A stretch of DNA of 64,000 nt from contig NZ_CAMYLS010000028.1 in the NCBI RefSeq assembly GCF_947259345.1, positions 1 through 64,000 on the forward strand, written 5' to 3'. The stretch is from an uncultured Maricaulis sp. (GTDB lineage Bacteria > Pseudomonadota > Alphaproteobacteria > Caulobacterales > Maricaulaceae). The notes beneath the pieces were generated by a model that had not been told where the DNA came from, made no database searches, and saw nothing but the letters and a program-made list of their open reading frames with translations. Below are positions 43,056 to 50,274 of the stretch, piece after piece. The position numbers were made by a program, and so were the translations under genes. Each line of letters starts with the position of its first letter. Within the stretch, counting starts at the first letter, position 1.

Positions 43056-43064
43056 CTTTCCACA
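43056..43064. promoter_or_regulatory. DnaA-box-like site upstream of gcrA
   Basis: CTTTCCACA matches the consensus TTATCCACA at seven of nine positions; a second site, TGTGGAAAA at 42964-42972 (eight of nine on the other strand), lies in the 5' end of the neighbouring permease gene. DnaA activates gcrA in Caulobacter. Such short matches occur by chance. Confidence 0.3.
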
Positions 43065-43084
43065 GGTATGACCAGAACCCGATC

Positions 43085-43112
43085 TTGTGGCTTCAGTTCG
43101 CGTAGGTACAAT
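43085..43112 (+). promoter_or_regulatory. Candidate gcrA promoter
   Basis: TTGTGG and TACAAT (five of six to the -10 consensus) are separated by 16 bp; the leader to the ATG would be about 80 bases. The -35 is weak, so an activator could be needed. Confidence 0.45.
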
Positions 43113-43199
43113 ATCTAGTGTAATTAAACATGCATTGAGCAATGCGCAGTTTACCATCATCAAGGTGAGCAAGCGCATCCCAGACGGGAGACAAGGGCG

Positions 43200-43730
43200 A
43201 TGGCTTGGACTGACGAACGCGTAGAAGAACTCAAGAAACTCTGGTCGGAAGGCCTGAGCGCGAGTCAGATTGCAAAACAGCTCGGTGGTGTGACTCGCAA
43301 TGCCGTTATTGGCAAGGTCCACCGCCTGGGTTTGTCAGGTCGCGCGACCCCGTCGCGTCCGGCCCGTCGCACGGCCAAACCTTCCCGTCCGCGCCCAACA
43401 ACGGCGTCCACCGCCCCGGCCCGCACTGTTGCGCGCCCTTCCCCCTCAGCGCCTCCGGCTGCCGCGCCGGCGCCGGTGGAGCCAGCCGTCCTGCCTTCCG
43501 GTGAGTTTGCCACCGTGCTGACGCTCCGCGAAAGCATGTGCAAATGGCCAATCGGTGATCCGGCCCAGTCGGAATTCCGCTTCTGCGGCCGCAAGACCGA
43601 CACCGGTCAGGCCTATTGCAACGCCCACTCTGACCTGGCCTACCAGCCGAGCCAGAAGCGTCGTCGTCGCAATTCCGACGCCTCGGCCGCCCTCGACGCG
43701 ATTGCTGCCACGCGTCGCTATAATTTCTGA
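43200..43730 (+). CDS. gcrA: GcrA cell cycle regulator
   Basis: 176 aa, like the 173 aa of Caulobacter GcrA. The DNA-binding N-terminus MAWTDERVEELKKLWSEGLS with ASQIAKQLGGVTRNAVIGKV and the basic loop HRLGLSGRA is intact; a Pro/Ala/Arg-rich linker (48-100) is followed by the conserved sigma-70-contacting C-terminal region SMCKWPIGDP, RFCGRKTDTGQAYCNAHS. GcrA works with sigma-70 at methylated GANTC promoters to drive S-phase genes. A terminator follows the gene. Confidence 0.96.
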   Translation: MAWTDERVEELKKLWSEGLSASQIAKQLGGVTRNAVIGKVHRLGLSGRATPSRPARRTAKPSRPRPTTASTAPARTVARPSPSAPPAAAPAPVEPAVLPSGEFATVLTLRESMCKWPIGDPAQSEFRFCGRKTDTGQAYCNAHSDLAYQPSQKRRRRNSDASAALDAIAATRRYNF

Positions 43731-43760
43731 CCCGACCCTCACCCAGGTACCGGGACAGAC

Positions 43761-43795
43761 AATGACCGCCTCGTTCTCGAGGCGGTCATTTTTTT
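43761..43795 (+). terminator. Terminator of gcrA
   Basis: AATGACCGCCTCG-TTCT-CGAGGCGGTCATT is a perfect 13-bp stem followed by TTTTTTT, 31 bp after the stop codon. Confidence 0.9.
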
Positions 43796-43953
43796 GCGCC
43801 AACGCGTATCGCGGACATCGTCTCACGCCGGACGAAATCGAATTCCCGACAGCCTCTTAAAGGCTTACGCAAATACTCAAAACTGTCAGACCGCAAAACT
43901 TGGAATGACCTCAAGTTTGCGCATAATAGATGCGAACTGCTGAGGAGGTCATT

Positions 43954-44577
43954 GTGAAAGCCAAGTCTGAGAACAGCACGCTGAATAGAATCTACAACTT
44001 GACCGGAAATCCCGAAGAGTGCGTGGAAGCTTACAAGGAGTGGGCCGACAACTACGAGAAGGATACCGTCGACGAAATGGGCTATGTCGCGCCTGCCATC
44101 GTAGCCGAAAAGCTTGCCAGTCTGGCCCGGCTCGATGGCAAGACGGTCCTGGATGCCGGTTGTGGCACCGGCCTGGCCGGGGTCGAGCTGGCCGAACGCG
44201 CAAGCGCCTTGATCGACGGCATGGACATTTCCCCCGACATGCTGGCCCTGGCTCGCAAGAAGGGCGCCTATGAGGATTTGCGCACGGCCGACATGACCGG
44301 ACCGCTGGACTACAAGACCGATCAGTATGACGCGGTCATGTGCGTCGGCACATTCACCCACGCCCATGTCGGCCCGAAGGGTTTTGATGAACTTGTCCGC
44401 ATCACCCGTCCCGGCGGGCTTGTGGTCGCGACGGTGCACGAAGATGTCTGGGACGCCGACAACTATCTCGACCACCTCAAGGCCATCGACGCGTCCGGCG
44501 CAGCGGCCTTGAAGGAATATGACGTGGCACCCTATCACCTGCACGAATGTCGGCTCGTGATCCTGGAAGCACGTTAG
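43954..44577 (+). CDS. Class I SAM-dependent methyltransferase
   Basis: 207 aa. Motif I is VLDAGCGTGLAGVELA, the acidic end of strand 2 is IDGMDISPDML, and the post-motif region YDAVMCVGTFTHAHVG and RITRPGGLVVATVHEDVW complete the Rossmann fold. The Williams-Beuren-type layout suggests a small-molecule or protein acceptor, unknown. The GTG at 43954 is preceded by GAGGAGG at five bases, which decides the start over the ATG at 43930. Confidence 0.85.
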   Translation: MKAKSENSTLNRIYNLTGNPEECVEAYKEWADNYEKDTVDEMGYVAPAIVAEKLASLARLDGKTVLDAGCGTGLAGVELAERASALIDGMDISPDMLALARKKGAYEDLRTADMTGPLDYKTDQYDAVMCVGTFTHAHVGPKGFDELVRITRPGGLVVATVHEDVWDADNYLDHLKAIDASGAAALKEYDVAPYHLHECRLVILEAR

Positions 44578-44624
44578 GGCGCAAGCGTCGCCATCCTCAC
44601 GGATGGACAGGCCGCCGGACCCGC

Positions 44625-44657
44625 AGGTATTCCATAGCTAACGCCTATGGAATACCT
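44625..44657. promoter_or_regulatory. Large perfect inverted repeat upstream of the carbonic anhydrase gene
   Basis: Arms of 13 bp (AGGTATTCCATAG and its exact complement) flank a 7-bp centre. A third half-site GGTATTC follows at 44666-44672, itself in mirror orientation to the second arm. No T-tract follows, so it is not a normal terminator. It sits 70 bp before the coding start and is either an operator or an mRNA leader hairpin. Confidence 0.65.
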
Positions 44658-44727
44658 CAGATACTGGTATTCGAAACTTTCATGCTGCCGCCCCATCTCC
44701 CGGGCATCAAAACTTGGGAGAACACGC

Positions 44728-45468
44728 ATGAAATACCTGTCCGCCGCGACCGGCCTTGCCCTCGCAGTCTCAGTCTCTGCCCTCGCGACTGCCGAGGAGT
44801 GGAGCTATCACGGTGACACCGGACCGGGTTACTGGGGCTCGCTGAGTGAAGACTTCGCCGTCTGCTCGGTCGGCACCCAACAAAGCCCGATCGACCTGGC
44901 CGGAGCTATTTCCGCCAGCGGCGCGGCGCCTGCGCTCATGATGAACTCGATCTCCGATGTCCAGGTCAGCCGCAATGCGCACGGGGTGACCTACAGCGCT
45001 GAGAGCGTGGACGCAGGCCTGACACTCAACGGCATCGACTTCACCCTGCTGCAATTCCATTTCCACGCCCGCTCCGAGCACCATATCAATGGTGAGGACT
45101 TCCCGCTGGAAGTTCATTTCGTGACCGCCTCGGAAGATGGCGCGCTCGCCGTTGTCGGCGTGATGTTCGAGGAGGGTGATGCGCACCCTGATCTCGACGC
45201 GCTTTGGGCGGCCATTCCGGCCGAGAACGAGTCCGGCGAAGGCCCCGACAGCCTGTCGCTCGAGCGCTTCATCCCGGCAGACGAACCGGTCTTCCGCTAT
45301 GAAGGTTCGCTGACCACCCCGCCCTGCTCGGAGATTGTCAGCTGGACCGTCTTCCCGACACCGATCGAAGCCTCGGCCGAGCAAATCCAGGCCTTCACGG
45401 ATCTGGTCGAGGACAATGCCCGCCCGGTTTTGCCGGCGCATCGCCGATACGTCTTGCTGTCGGACTGA
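44728..45468 (+). CDS. Periplasmic alpha-type carbonic anhydrase
   Basis: 246 aa with a signal peptide (cleavage near ATA-EE, residue 22) and the alpha-CA fold: WSYHGDTGPGYWGSL, SPIDL, zinc ligands in QFHFHARSEHH (H111, H113) and LEVHFV (H130), the pair C46 and the Cys of TTPPCSEIV for a disulfide. It interconverts CO2 and bicarbonate in the periplasm. The ATG follows GGGAGAAC. It is convergent with the PII-like/SbtA pair, and this proximity supports a shared role in bicarbonate supply. Confidence 0.94.
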   Translation: MKYLSAATGLALAVSVSALATAEEWSYHGDTGPGYWGSLSEDFAVCSVGTQQSPIDLAGAISASGAAPALMMNSISDVQVSRNAHGVTYSAESVDAGLTLNGIDFTLLQFHFHARSEHHINGEDFPLEVHFVTASEDGALAVVGVMFEEGDAHPDLDALWAAIPAENESGEGPDSLSLERFIPADEPVFRYEGSLTTPPCSEIVSWTVFPTPIEASAEQIQAFTDLVEDNARPVLPAHRRYVLLSD

Positions 45469-45494
45469 TCCGGTCTCACCCGCCCAATGCGACA

Positions 45495-45523
45495 GGGCCC
45501 GACCAAGCGGTCGGGCCCTTTTC
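45495..45523 (+). terminator. Terminator of the carbonic anhydrase gene
   Basis: GGGCCCGACC-AAGC-GGTCGGGCCC is a perfect 10-bp stem followed by TTTTC. The stem could also serve transcripts from the convergent side. Confidence 0.85.
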
Positions 45524-45551
45524 ATTGAGCGCTCTTCAGGTCTTAACCGGC

Positions 45552-45869
45552 TCAGTCGCTTGCCACGCTGCGCCGACGCCAATCGTGCTGACAATACAGA
45601 TCGGCATCATAGGCTTTCAACAGCGGGTCGAGTGTCGCCACCAGACCGTCCAGTGTCTCCGGCGGTAGAAAGCATACCAGCGCCGCCTGGCGGCCCGCAT
45701 CGACAATATGGCCGCTTCGATTCCACTGATTGTCGCCCTGCCGCCCGCGCGCAAGTGGACGAACGGTCCAATGGGTCGCTCCGGCTTCAGCAAGGCAGGT
45801 CTCGAATTTGGGCATGTGAACTTCATCGGCCAGGATTTCAACCCGGCAGATCGCTTGCCAATCCGTCAT
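45552..45869 (-). CDS. PII-like protein, SbtB-type
   Basis: 105 aa with the PII/SbtB-like core: an N-terminal beta strand (AICRVEILADEV), helix PKFETCLAEAGATHWTV, a loop region ARGRQGDNQWNRSG, strand AALVCFLP, helix ETLDGLVATLDPLL and C-terminal LYCQHDWRRR. The AGATxxTV pattern is the clearest match to SbtB and to carboxysome-associated PII proteins. It begins two bases after the SbtA stop, so it is co-transcribed with the transporter and probably binds adenine nucleotides and gates it. Confidence 0.78.
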   Translation of the reverse strand: MTDWQAICRVEILADEVHMPKFETCLAEAGATHWTVRPLARGRQGDNQWNRSGHIVDAGRQAALVCFLPPETLDGLVATLDPLLKAYDADLYCQHDWRRRSVASD

Positions 45870-45871
45870 GA

Positions 45872-46858
45872 TCAGGCCTCCAGCAGGCGGCCGGCCAACC
45901 AGGCATAAACCGGGATGCCGACCAGTAGGTTGAATGGGAAGGTTACGCCGAGTGACAATGTCAGGGACAGGGCGGCCTTTGCTTGGGGAAGGGCGAGGCG
46001 CATGGCGGCGGGTACAGCGATGTAGGACGCCGAGGCGGCTAACGTCATCAGCAAGGCACCATCGCCTGGTGCAAGCCCGATCAACCGGCTGACCCCAAGC
46101 GCAATCGCCGCTCCGATAGCGGGCATGTAAAGCCCGAAACCAATCAGCGGCCAGCGCAGCAGGTCACGATGCTGGACCAGTCCGCGTCCCGCGATCAAAC
46201 CCATATCCAGCAGGAAAAGACAGAGCACCCCGCGGAAGATATCGACGAAGAAAGGCTCGACCGTGGCCATCCCCGCCGGCCCGCTGATCCAGCCGATTGC
46301 GAAGGCACCGAGAAGAAGAAGGATCGACCCATTGGTGAATGCCTCGCGCACCAGAGTCAGCGACACGCCCCCCTCGGCCTTGCCCGGACTGGCCAATGCC
46401 CGCCCGGCGAGCATCAATCCGGTCAGGATGGCAGGGGCTTCCATCGCTGCTGCCACCGCCACCATATAGCCGCCACCCGGCTGATCGAGCGCGGCGCCCG
46501 CATCCTTGGCAGCGATGAATGTCACGATTGAGATCGAGCCGTAATGGGCCGCAATGGCCGCCGCGTCGACCCGATCCACGCCCGTCGTGGCCCGCAGAAG
46601 TCCAAAACCGATCAGCGGCAAGCCGGCAGACAGGATGACGCCAGCGCAGAGCAACAGGATCAGTGAGGACGGATCTGTCACCGCCATTTCCGCACCGCCC
46701 TTGAAGCCGATCGCCATCACCAGGTAGAGCGACAACCCCTTGGCGACCGCCTCGGGTATGGCCAGATCGGAGCGAACAATCGCCGCCAGCAGCCCCAGCA
46801 CGAAAAACAGGACAGCCGGTGAAAACAGGGTCGTCCCGGCCAGACTTAGCCAATCCAT
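45872..46858 (-). CDS. SbtA-type sodium-dependent bicarbonate transporter
   Basis: 328 aa with ten helices in two inverted halves, matching the Sbt_1 family (formerly DUF897): SPAVLFFVLGLLAAIVRSDL, GFKGGAEMA, AAHYGSISIVTFIAA in the first half and TLAASASYIAVPAAMRLALP in the second. Cyanobacterial SbtA is about 370 aa and has a longer cytoplasmic loop between the halves; here the loop is short (ALASPGKAEGG). It imports bicarbonate with Na+. Gene pair SbtA then PII-like is the sbtAB arrangement. Confidence 0.88.
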   Translation of the reverse strand: MDWLSLAGTTLFSPAVLFFVLGLLAAIVRSDLAIPEAVAKGLSLYLVMAIGFKGGAEMAVTDPSSLILLLCAGVILSAGLPLIGFGLLRATTGVDRVDAAAIAAHYGSISIVTFIAAKDAGAALDQPGGGYMVAVAAAMEAPAILTGLMLAGRALASPGKAEGGVSLTLVREAFTNGSILLLLGAFAIGWISGPAGMATVEPFFVDIFRGVLCLFLLDMGLIAGRGLVQHRDLLRWPLIGFGLYMPAIGAAIALGVSRLIGLAPGDGALLMTLAASASYIAVPAAMRLALPQAKAALSLTLSLGVTFPFNLLVGIPVYAWLAGRLLEA

Positions 46859-47070
46859 TGCCTACTCCTTGCGTCGCTTTGCGGGGCTCTCAAAAGGAGG
46901 GGCCCGGCCAGCGGATTGCGGGGACACGCAGAGCTGGCCGGGCCTACCGGTCTTCGGCGGGCCGGTGCGAGGGGGCCCGTATGACGCCGTCGACCGGCCG
47001 TGTTGCGCCAGGATCATGACAGGGGACGATCAGGCAGGACTTGATTAGCGCGACCAAAACGATAGCTAAA

Positions 47071-47107
47071 AGATAAGAAAATTATCTCGGGAATAGGGAT
47101 TGGCTAT
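47071..47107. promoter_or_regulatory. Candidate binding region between sbtA and the LysR gene
   Basis: AGATAA-GAAAA-TTATCT (47071-47087) is a perfect 6-bp inverted repeat in an AT-rich patch. ATAG-N7-CTAT (47093-47107), the OxyR half-operator pattern, ends two bases before the LysR start codon. Both lie in the 251-bp region shared by the divergent genes. Confidence 0.45.
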
Positions 47108-47109
47108 AG

Positions 47110-48036
47110 ATGCGTCCGACACTACGACAGCTGCAATATCTTGTCGCAACAGCCGATACCGGCCGTTTCTCGGACGCCGCCGAACAGCTGCATGTCAGTC
47201 AGCCCAGCCTGTCTGCCCAAATCGCCGAAGCCGAGGCCCATCTCGGTGCGACGGTGTTTGAACGTGGCCGCCACGGCGCAAGGGTGACACCGCTGGGCGC
47301 GGAGATCGTGCGGCGGGCGCGCTATGTCCTGCGGCAAATGGAAGATATGCAATCCATCGCGCGCAGCGGCGGCCTGGGACTTTACGGCCGCGTCCGGATG
47401 GGTGTCCTGCCGACGATCGGCCCCTACCTGCTGCCGCGCGCGACCGGCGCATTGCATCGTGACTTCCCGGACCTGCGACTCTCTATCCGCGAGGAATCCA
47501 CCGTCGAACTCCAGGAAAAGCTGGCCGATGGCCGGATGGACGTCCTGATTTCGACGCCGGAGGACCATGCCCCAACCGAATCCGCCCACCTATTCCGCGA
47601 AAGCCTGTGGATCGCTGTCCCGAGCGATGATCCGCTGGCACAGGACACAGCACCGCTTGACCTGAAGGCCCTGGCCGATCGGCCAATCCTGACCCTCGGA
47701 ATGGGGCATCGCCTGACGAGCCTCGTCTCGGAGCTGGCCCATGCTGCGGGAGGCTTCGTGTCGACCGATTATGAGGGAACCAGTCTCGACGCCATCCGGC
47801 ACATGGCCGCGCTCGGCGCCGGCGTCGCCGTCCTGCCGCAGCTCTATGTCACCTGCGAAGCGCGACGCGATGATGTTCTGGTCTACCGCCGCATCAGCGC
47901 GCCCATGGCCGAGCGGAATATTGCACTGGTTTGGCGGCAAGGGTCGCCGCTACACGACGGGTTCCTGCAACTGGCCGAAGCGCTGCGCCTGGCCGCCAAC
48001 TCTATACTGGAGACGCGCCACGGAAAGACCCGCTGA
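47110..48036 (+). CDS. OxyR-like LysR regulator lacking the redox cysteines
   Basis: 308 aa. N-terminal winged HTH (LRQLQYLVATADTGRFSDAA, LHVSQPSLSAQIAEAEAHLG) and a substrate-binding domain that follows OxyR closely (SIREESTVELQEKLADGRMD, SLDAIRHMAALGAGVAVLPQL). Where OxyR has GHC199, this protein has GHR (R201), and the C208 position is Ala; the only Cys is at 249. It therefore cannot form the OxyR disulfide. It is divergent from sbtA-sbtB and is the likely local regulator. Confidence 0.85.
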   Translation: MRPTLRQLQYLVATADTGRFSDAAEQLHVSQPSLSAQIAEAEAHLGATVFERGRHGARVTPLGAEIVRRARYVLRQMEDMQSIARSGGLGLYGRVRMGVLPTIGPYLLPRATGALHRDFPDLRLSIREESTVELQEKLADGRMDVLISTPEDHAPTESAHLFRESLWIAVPSDDPLAQDTAPLDLKALADRPILTLGMGHRLTSLVSELAHAAGGFVSTDYEGTSLDAIRHMAALGAGVAVLPQLYVTCEARRDDVLVYRRISAPMAERNIALVWRQGSPLHDGFLQLAEALRLAANSILETRHGKTR

Positions 48037-48039
48037 TCC

Positions 48040-48729
48040 TCAGGCATTCACGTCGAAGGCGTAGCCGGCGGAGCGCACCGTGCGGATCGGATCGCGCTCT
48101 TCCTTGTTGTTCAGCGCCTTGCGCAGGCGGCCGACATGCACATCGACCGTGCGCGCCTCGACATAGACATCCGAGCCCCAGACGGCGTCGAGCAATTGCT
48201 CGCGCGAGAAGACCCGTCCGGGATGCTGCATGAGATAGTCGAGCAGGCGGAATTCGGTCGGGCCGAGATGGATTTCCCGGTCCGCGCGGCGGACCCGATG
48301 GGCGACCCGGTCCATGGTGATGTCGCCGGCCTCGATCACATCCTCGGCCAGACCCGGGCGGATACGGCGCAGAACGGCGCGAATTCGTGCGAAGAGCTCG
48401 GTCATCGAAAAGGGTTTGACGACATAGTCATCGGCGCCGGTATCCAGCCCGCGCACCCGATCGGTTTCCTCACCGCGCGCCGTCAGCATGATGATCGGCA
48501 CATTGGCAGTTTCCTGCCGTCCGCGCAGGCGGCGGCAGACCTCGATGCCCGACACTTTCGGCAGCATCCAGTCGACCAGGACGAGATCCGGCGTCGATTC
48601 CTCAGCCTGGATCAGCGCCTCTTCGCCATCGCGGGCGACCGCAACCGTATAGCCCTCTTTCTCCAGATTGTACTGAAGCAGGGTGGCCAGCGCATCTTCA
48701 TCTTCAACGACAAGGACTTGGGGATTCAT
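48040..48729 (-). CDS. phoB: Phosphate regulon response regulator PhoB
   Basis: 229 aa OmpR-family regulator. Receiver: VVEDEDA, phospho-acceptor D53 in LVDWMLPK, and Lys in VVKPFS; DNA-binding domain with HLGPTEFRLLDYLMQHPGRVFSREQLLDAVWG and TVDVHVGRLRKAL (cited in pieces: GPTEFRLLDYLMQHPGRVFS and TVDVHVGRLRKAL). It activates phosphate-starvation genes. It is the last gene of the pst operon, 33 bp after phoU. The downstream LysR gene is convergent. Confidence 0.95.
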   Translation of the reverse strand: MNPQVLVVEDEDALATLLQYNLEKEGYTVAVARDGEEALIQAEESTPDLVLVDWMLPKVSGIEVCRRLRGRQETANVPIIMLTARGEETDRVRGLDTGADDYVVKPFSMTELFARIRAVLRRIRPGLAEDVIEAGDITMDRVAHRVRRADREIHLGPTEFRLLDYLMQHPGRVFSREQLLDAVWGSDVYVEARTVDVHVGRLRKALNNKEERDPIRTVRSAGYAFDVNA

Positions 48730-48762
48730 CGATCGGCTCCGGGCTATCGATCAGCAACAACG

Positions 48763-49446
48763 TCAGTGCGAGGTGTCTTCCACCAATGGTGACGCTGTCA
48801 CCATGAAATGGACGGCTTCCGCGATATTGGTGGCGTGATCGCCAATGCGTTCGAGATTCTTGGCGACGAAGAGGATGTGGACGCCCGGTCCGACCAGGCC
48901 GGAATCCTCGGTCATCGACATCAGCATTTCCCGGACCAGCGTATTGTAGCGCTCATCCACCTCGTCGTCGGAATGCCAGACCCGCACAGCCGGCTCGACA
49001 TCAGCCGAGGACAAGGCGTCCAGCACTTCACGCAATTGCTTGATGACAATCGCGCCCAGACGCTCGACCTGCTGGGTCAGCGAAACCGGCGCATAGCCGG
49101 CCAGGTCGCCGGCGCGATAGGCGATATTCTTGGCCAGATCACCAACACGCTCGAGGTCGGTGGCGATCTTGAGCGCAGATATGGTCATGCGCAGATCCGT
49201 GGCGAGCGGCTGGCGCAAGGCGAAAAGGCGCAGGACGCGTTTTTCGATATCGACCTGCAGCGCATTGACCTGCGCCTCACGCGCCTTGATGTCGGGCTTT
49301 ACACTCGCATCGCGCCGGACGACGGCAGAGATAGCCTTCTCCAGCTGCGTCTCGACGAGCCCGCCCATCCGGGCCAGGTCGTCGGCAAGCTGATCGAGTT
49401 CCTCGCCATAAGCGGTGACGATGTGGGCAGTTCTGGAAAGCGCCAT
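48763..49446 (-). CDS. phoU: Phosphate signalling protein PhoU
   Basis: 227 aa with two PhoU three-helix domains: LDQLADDLARMGGLVETQLE and RMTISALKIATDLERVGDLA in the first, and HILFVAKNLERIGDHATNIAE in the second, with the metal-binding ERVGD and ERIGDH motifs. PhoU couples the Pst transporter to PhoR to inhibit the kinase when phosphate is sufficient. 32 bp after pstB. Confidence 0.95.
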   Translation of the reverse strand: MALSRTAHIVTAYGEELDQLADDLARMGGLVETQLEKAISAVVRRDASVKPDIKAREAQVNALQVDIEKRVLRLFALRQPLATDLRMTISALKIATDLERVGDLAKNIAYRAGDLAGYAPVSLTQQVERLGAIVIKQLREVLDALSSADVEPAVRVWHSDDEVDERYNTLVREMLMSMTEDSGLVGPGVHILFVAKNLERIGDHATNIAEAVHFMVTASPLVEDTSH

Positions 49447-49478
49447 TGACTGGCCCTCCTCTCGATGAACGCCGCGGT

Positions 49479-50270
49479 CTAGCCGAAGCGTCCGGTGATG
49501 TAGTCTTGCGTGCGGGTGTCGCGCGGATTGGTGAAAATGTCCTCGGTCGGCCCGTATTCGACGAGGTTGCCCATGTGGAAGAAGGCGGTTTGCTGGGAAA
49601 CCCGCGCCGCCTGCTGCATCGAGTGGGTGACAATGATGATGCAGTAATTTTCGCGCAGCTCGTCAATCAATTCCTCGATCCGTGCCGTGGCGATCGGATC
49701 GAGGGCGGAGCAGGGCTCATCCATCAGGATGACTTCCGGATTGACCGCAATGGCACGGGCGATGACCAGGCGCTGCTGCTGCCCGCCCGACAGGCTGGTC
49801 CCGGGATGATTGAGCCGGTCCGACACTTCCTCCCAGAGCCCGGCCTTGCGCAGGGCGTTCTCGACGATCTCGTCAAGTTCCGGACGGGTCAGGGCAAGGC
49901 CGTGAATGCGCGGTCCATAGGCGACATTGTCATAGATCGATTTGGGGAAGGGATTCGGCTTCTGGAAGACCATGCCGACACTGGCCCGCAACACGACCGG
50001 GTCGATCGACTTGTCGTTGATCTCCTGCCCGTCAATCGTCAGCGAGCCGCCGACCTTGGCGCCATCAATCGTGTCATTCATGCGATTGAGGCAGCGCAGG
50101 AAGGTCGACTTGCCACAGCCTGACGGACCGATGAAGGCCGTGACCGAACGATCCGGAATCTCGATCGAGACATCATGCAGCGCCTGCTTGCCGGAATAGC
50201 TCACGGTCACGTCGCGTGCGACGACCTTGATCGGCAGCTCAGCGGCTGGATTGGGGGAGGTATCAGTCAT
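49479..50270 (-). CDS. pstB: Phosphate ABC transporter ATP-binding protein PstB
   Basis: 263 aa. Walker A is GPSGCGKST (48-56), Q-loop [16 protein letters not shown], signature [14 protein letters not shown], Walker [15 protein letters not shown]-loop VTHSMQQA. The MTD start at 50270 is right after the pstA stop (4 bp), whereas the frame extension to 50321 lies within pstA. Confidence 0.96.
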   Translation of the reverse strand: MTDTSPNPAAELPIKVVARDVTVSYSGKQALHDVSIEIPDRSVTAFIGPSGCGKSTFLRCLNRMNDTIDGAKVGGSLTIDGQEINDKSIDPVVLRASVGMVFQKPNPFPKSIYDNVAYGPRIHGLALTRPELDEIVENALRKAGLWEEVSDRLNHPGTSLSGGQQQRLVIARAIAVNPEVILMDEPCSALDPIATARIEELIDELRENYCIIIVTHSMQQAARVSQQTAFFHMGNLVEYGPTEDIFTNPRDTRTQDYITGRFG

Positions 50271-50274
50271 GAAA

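Noticed and set aside
43032-43322. 96-codon minus-strand frame over the gcrA promoter
   Set aside because: Overlaps the gcrA start and regulatory region; no ribosome binding site or domain.
47110-48036. Calling the LysR gene oxyR
   Set aside because: Both redox cysteines are absent, so peroxide sensing is not supported and the symbol would mislead.
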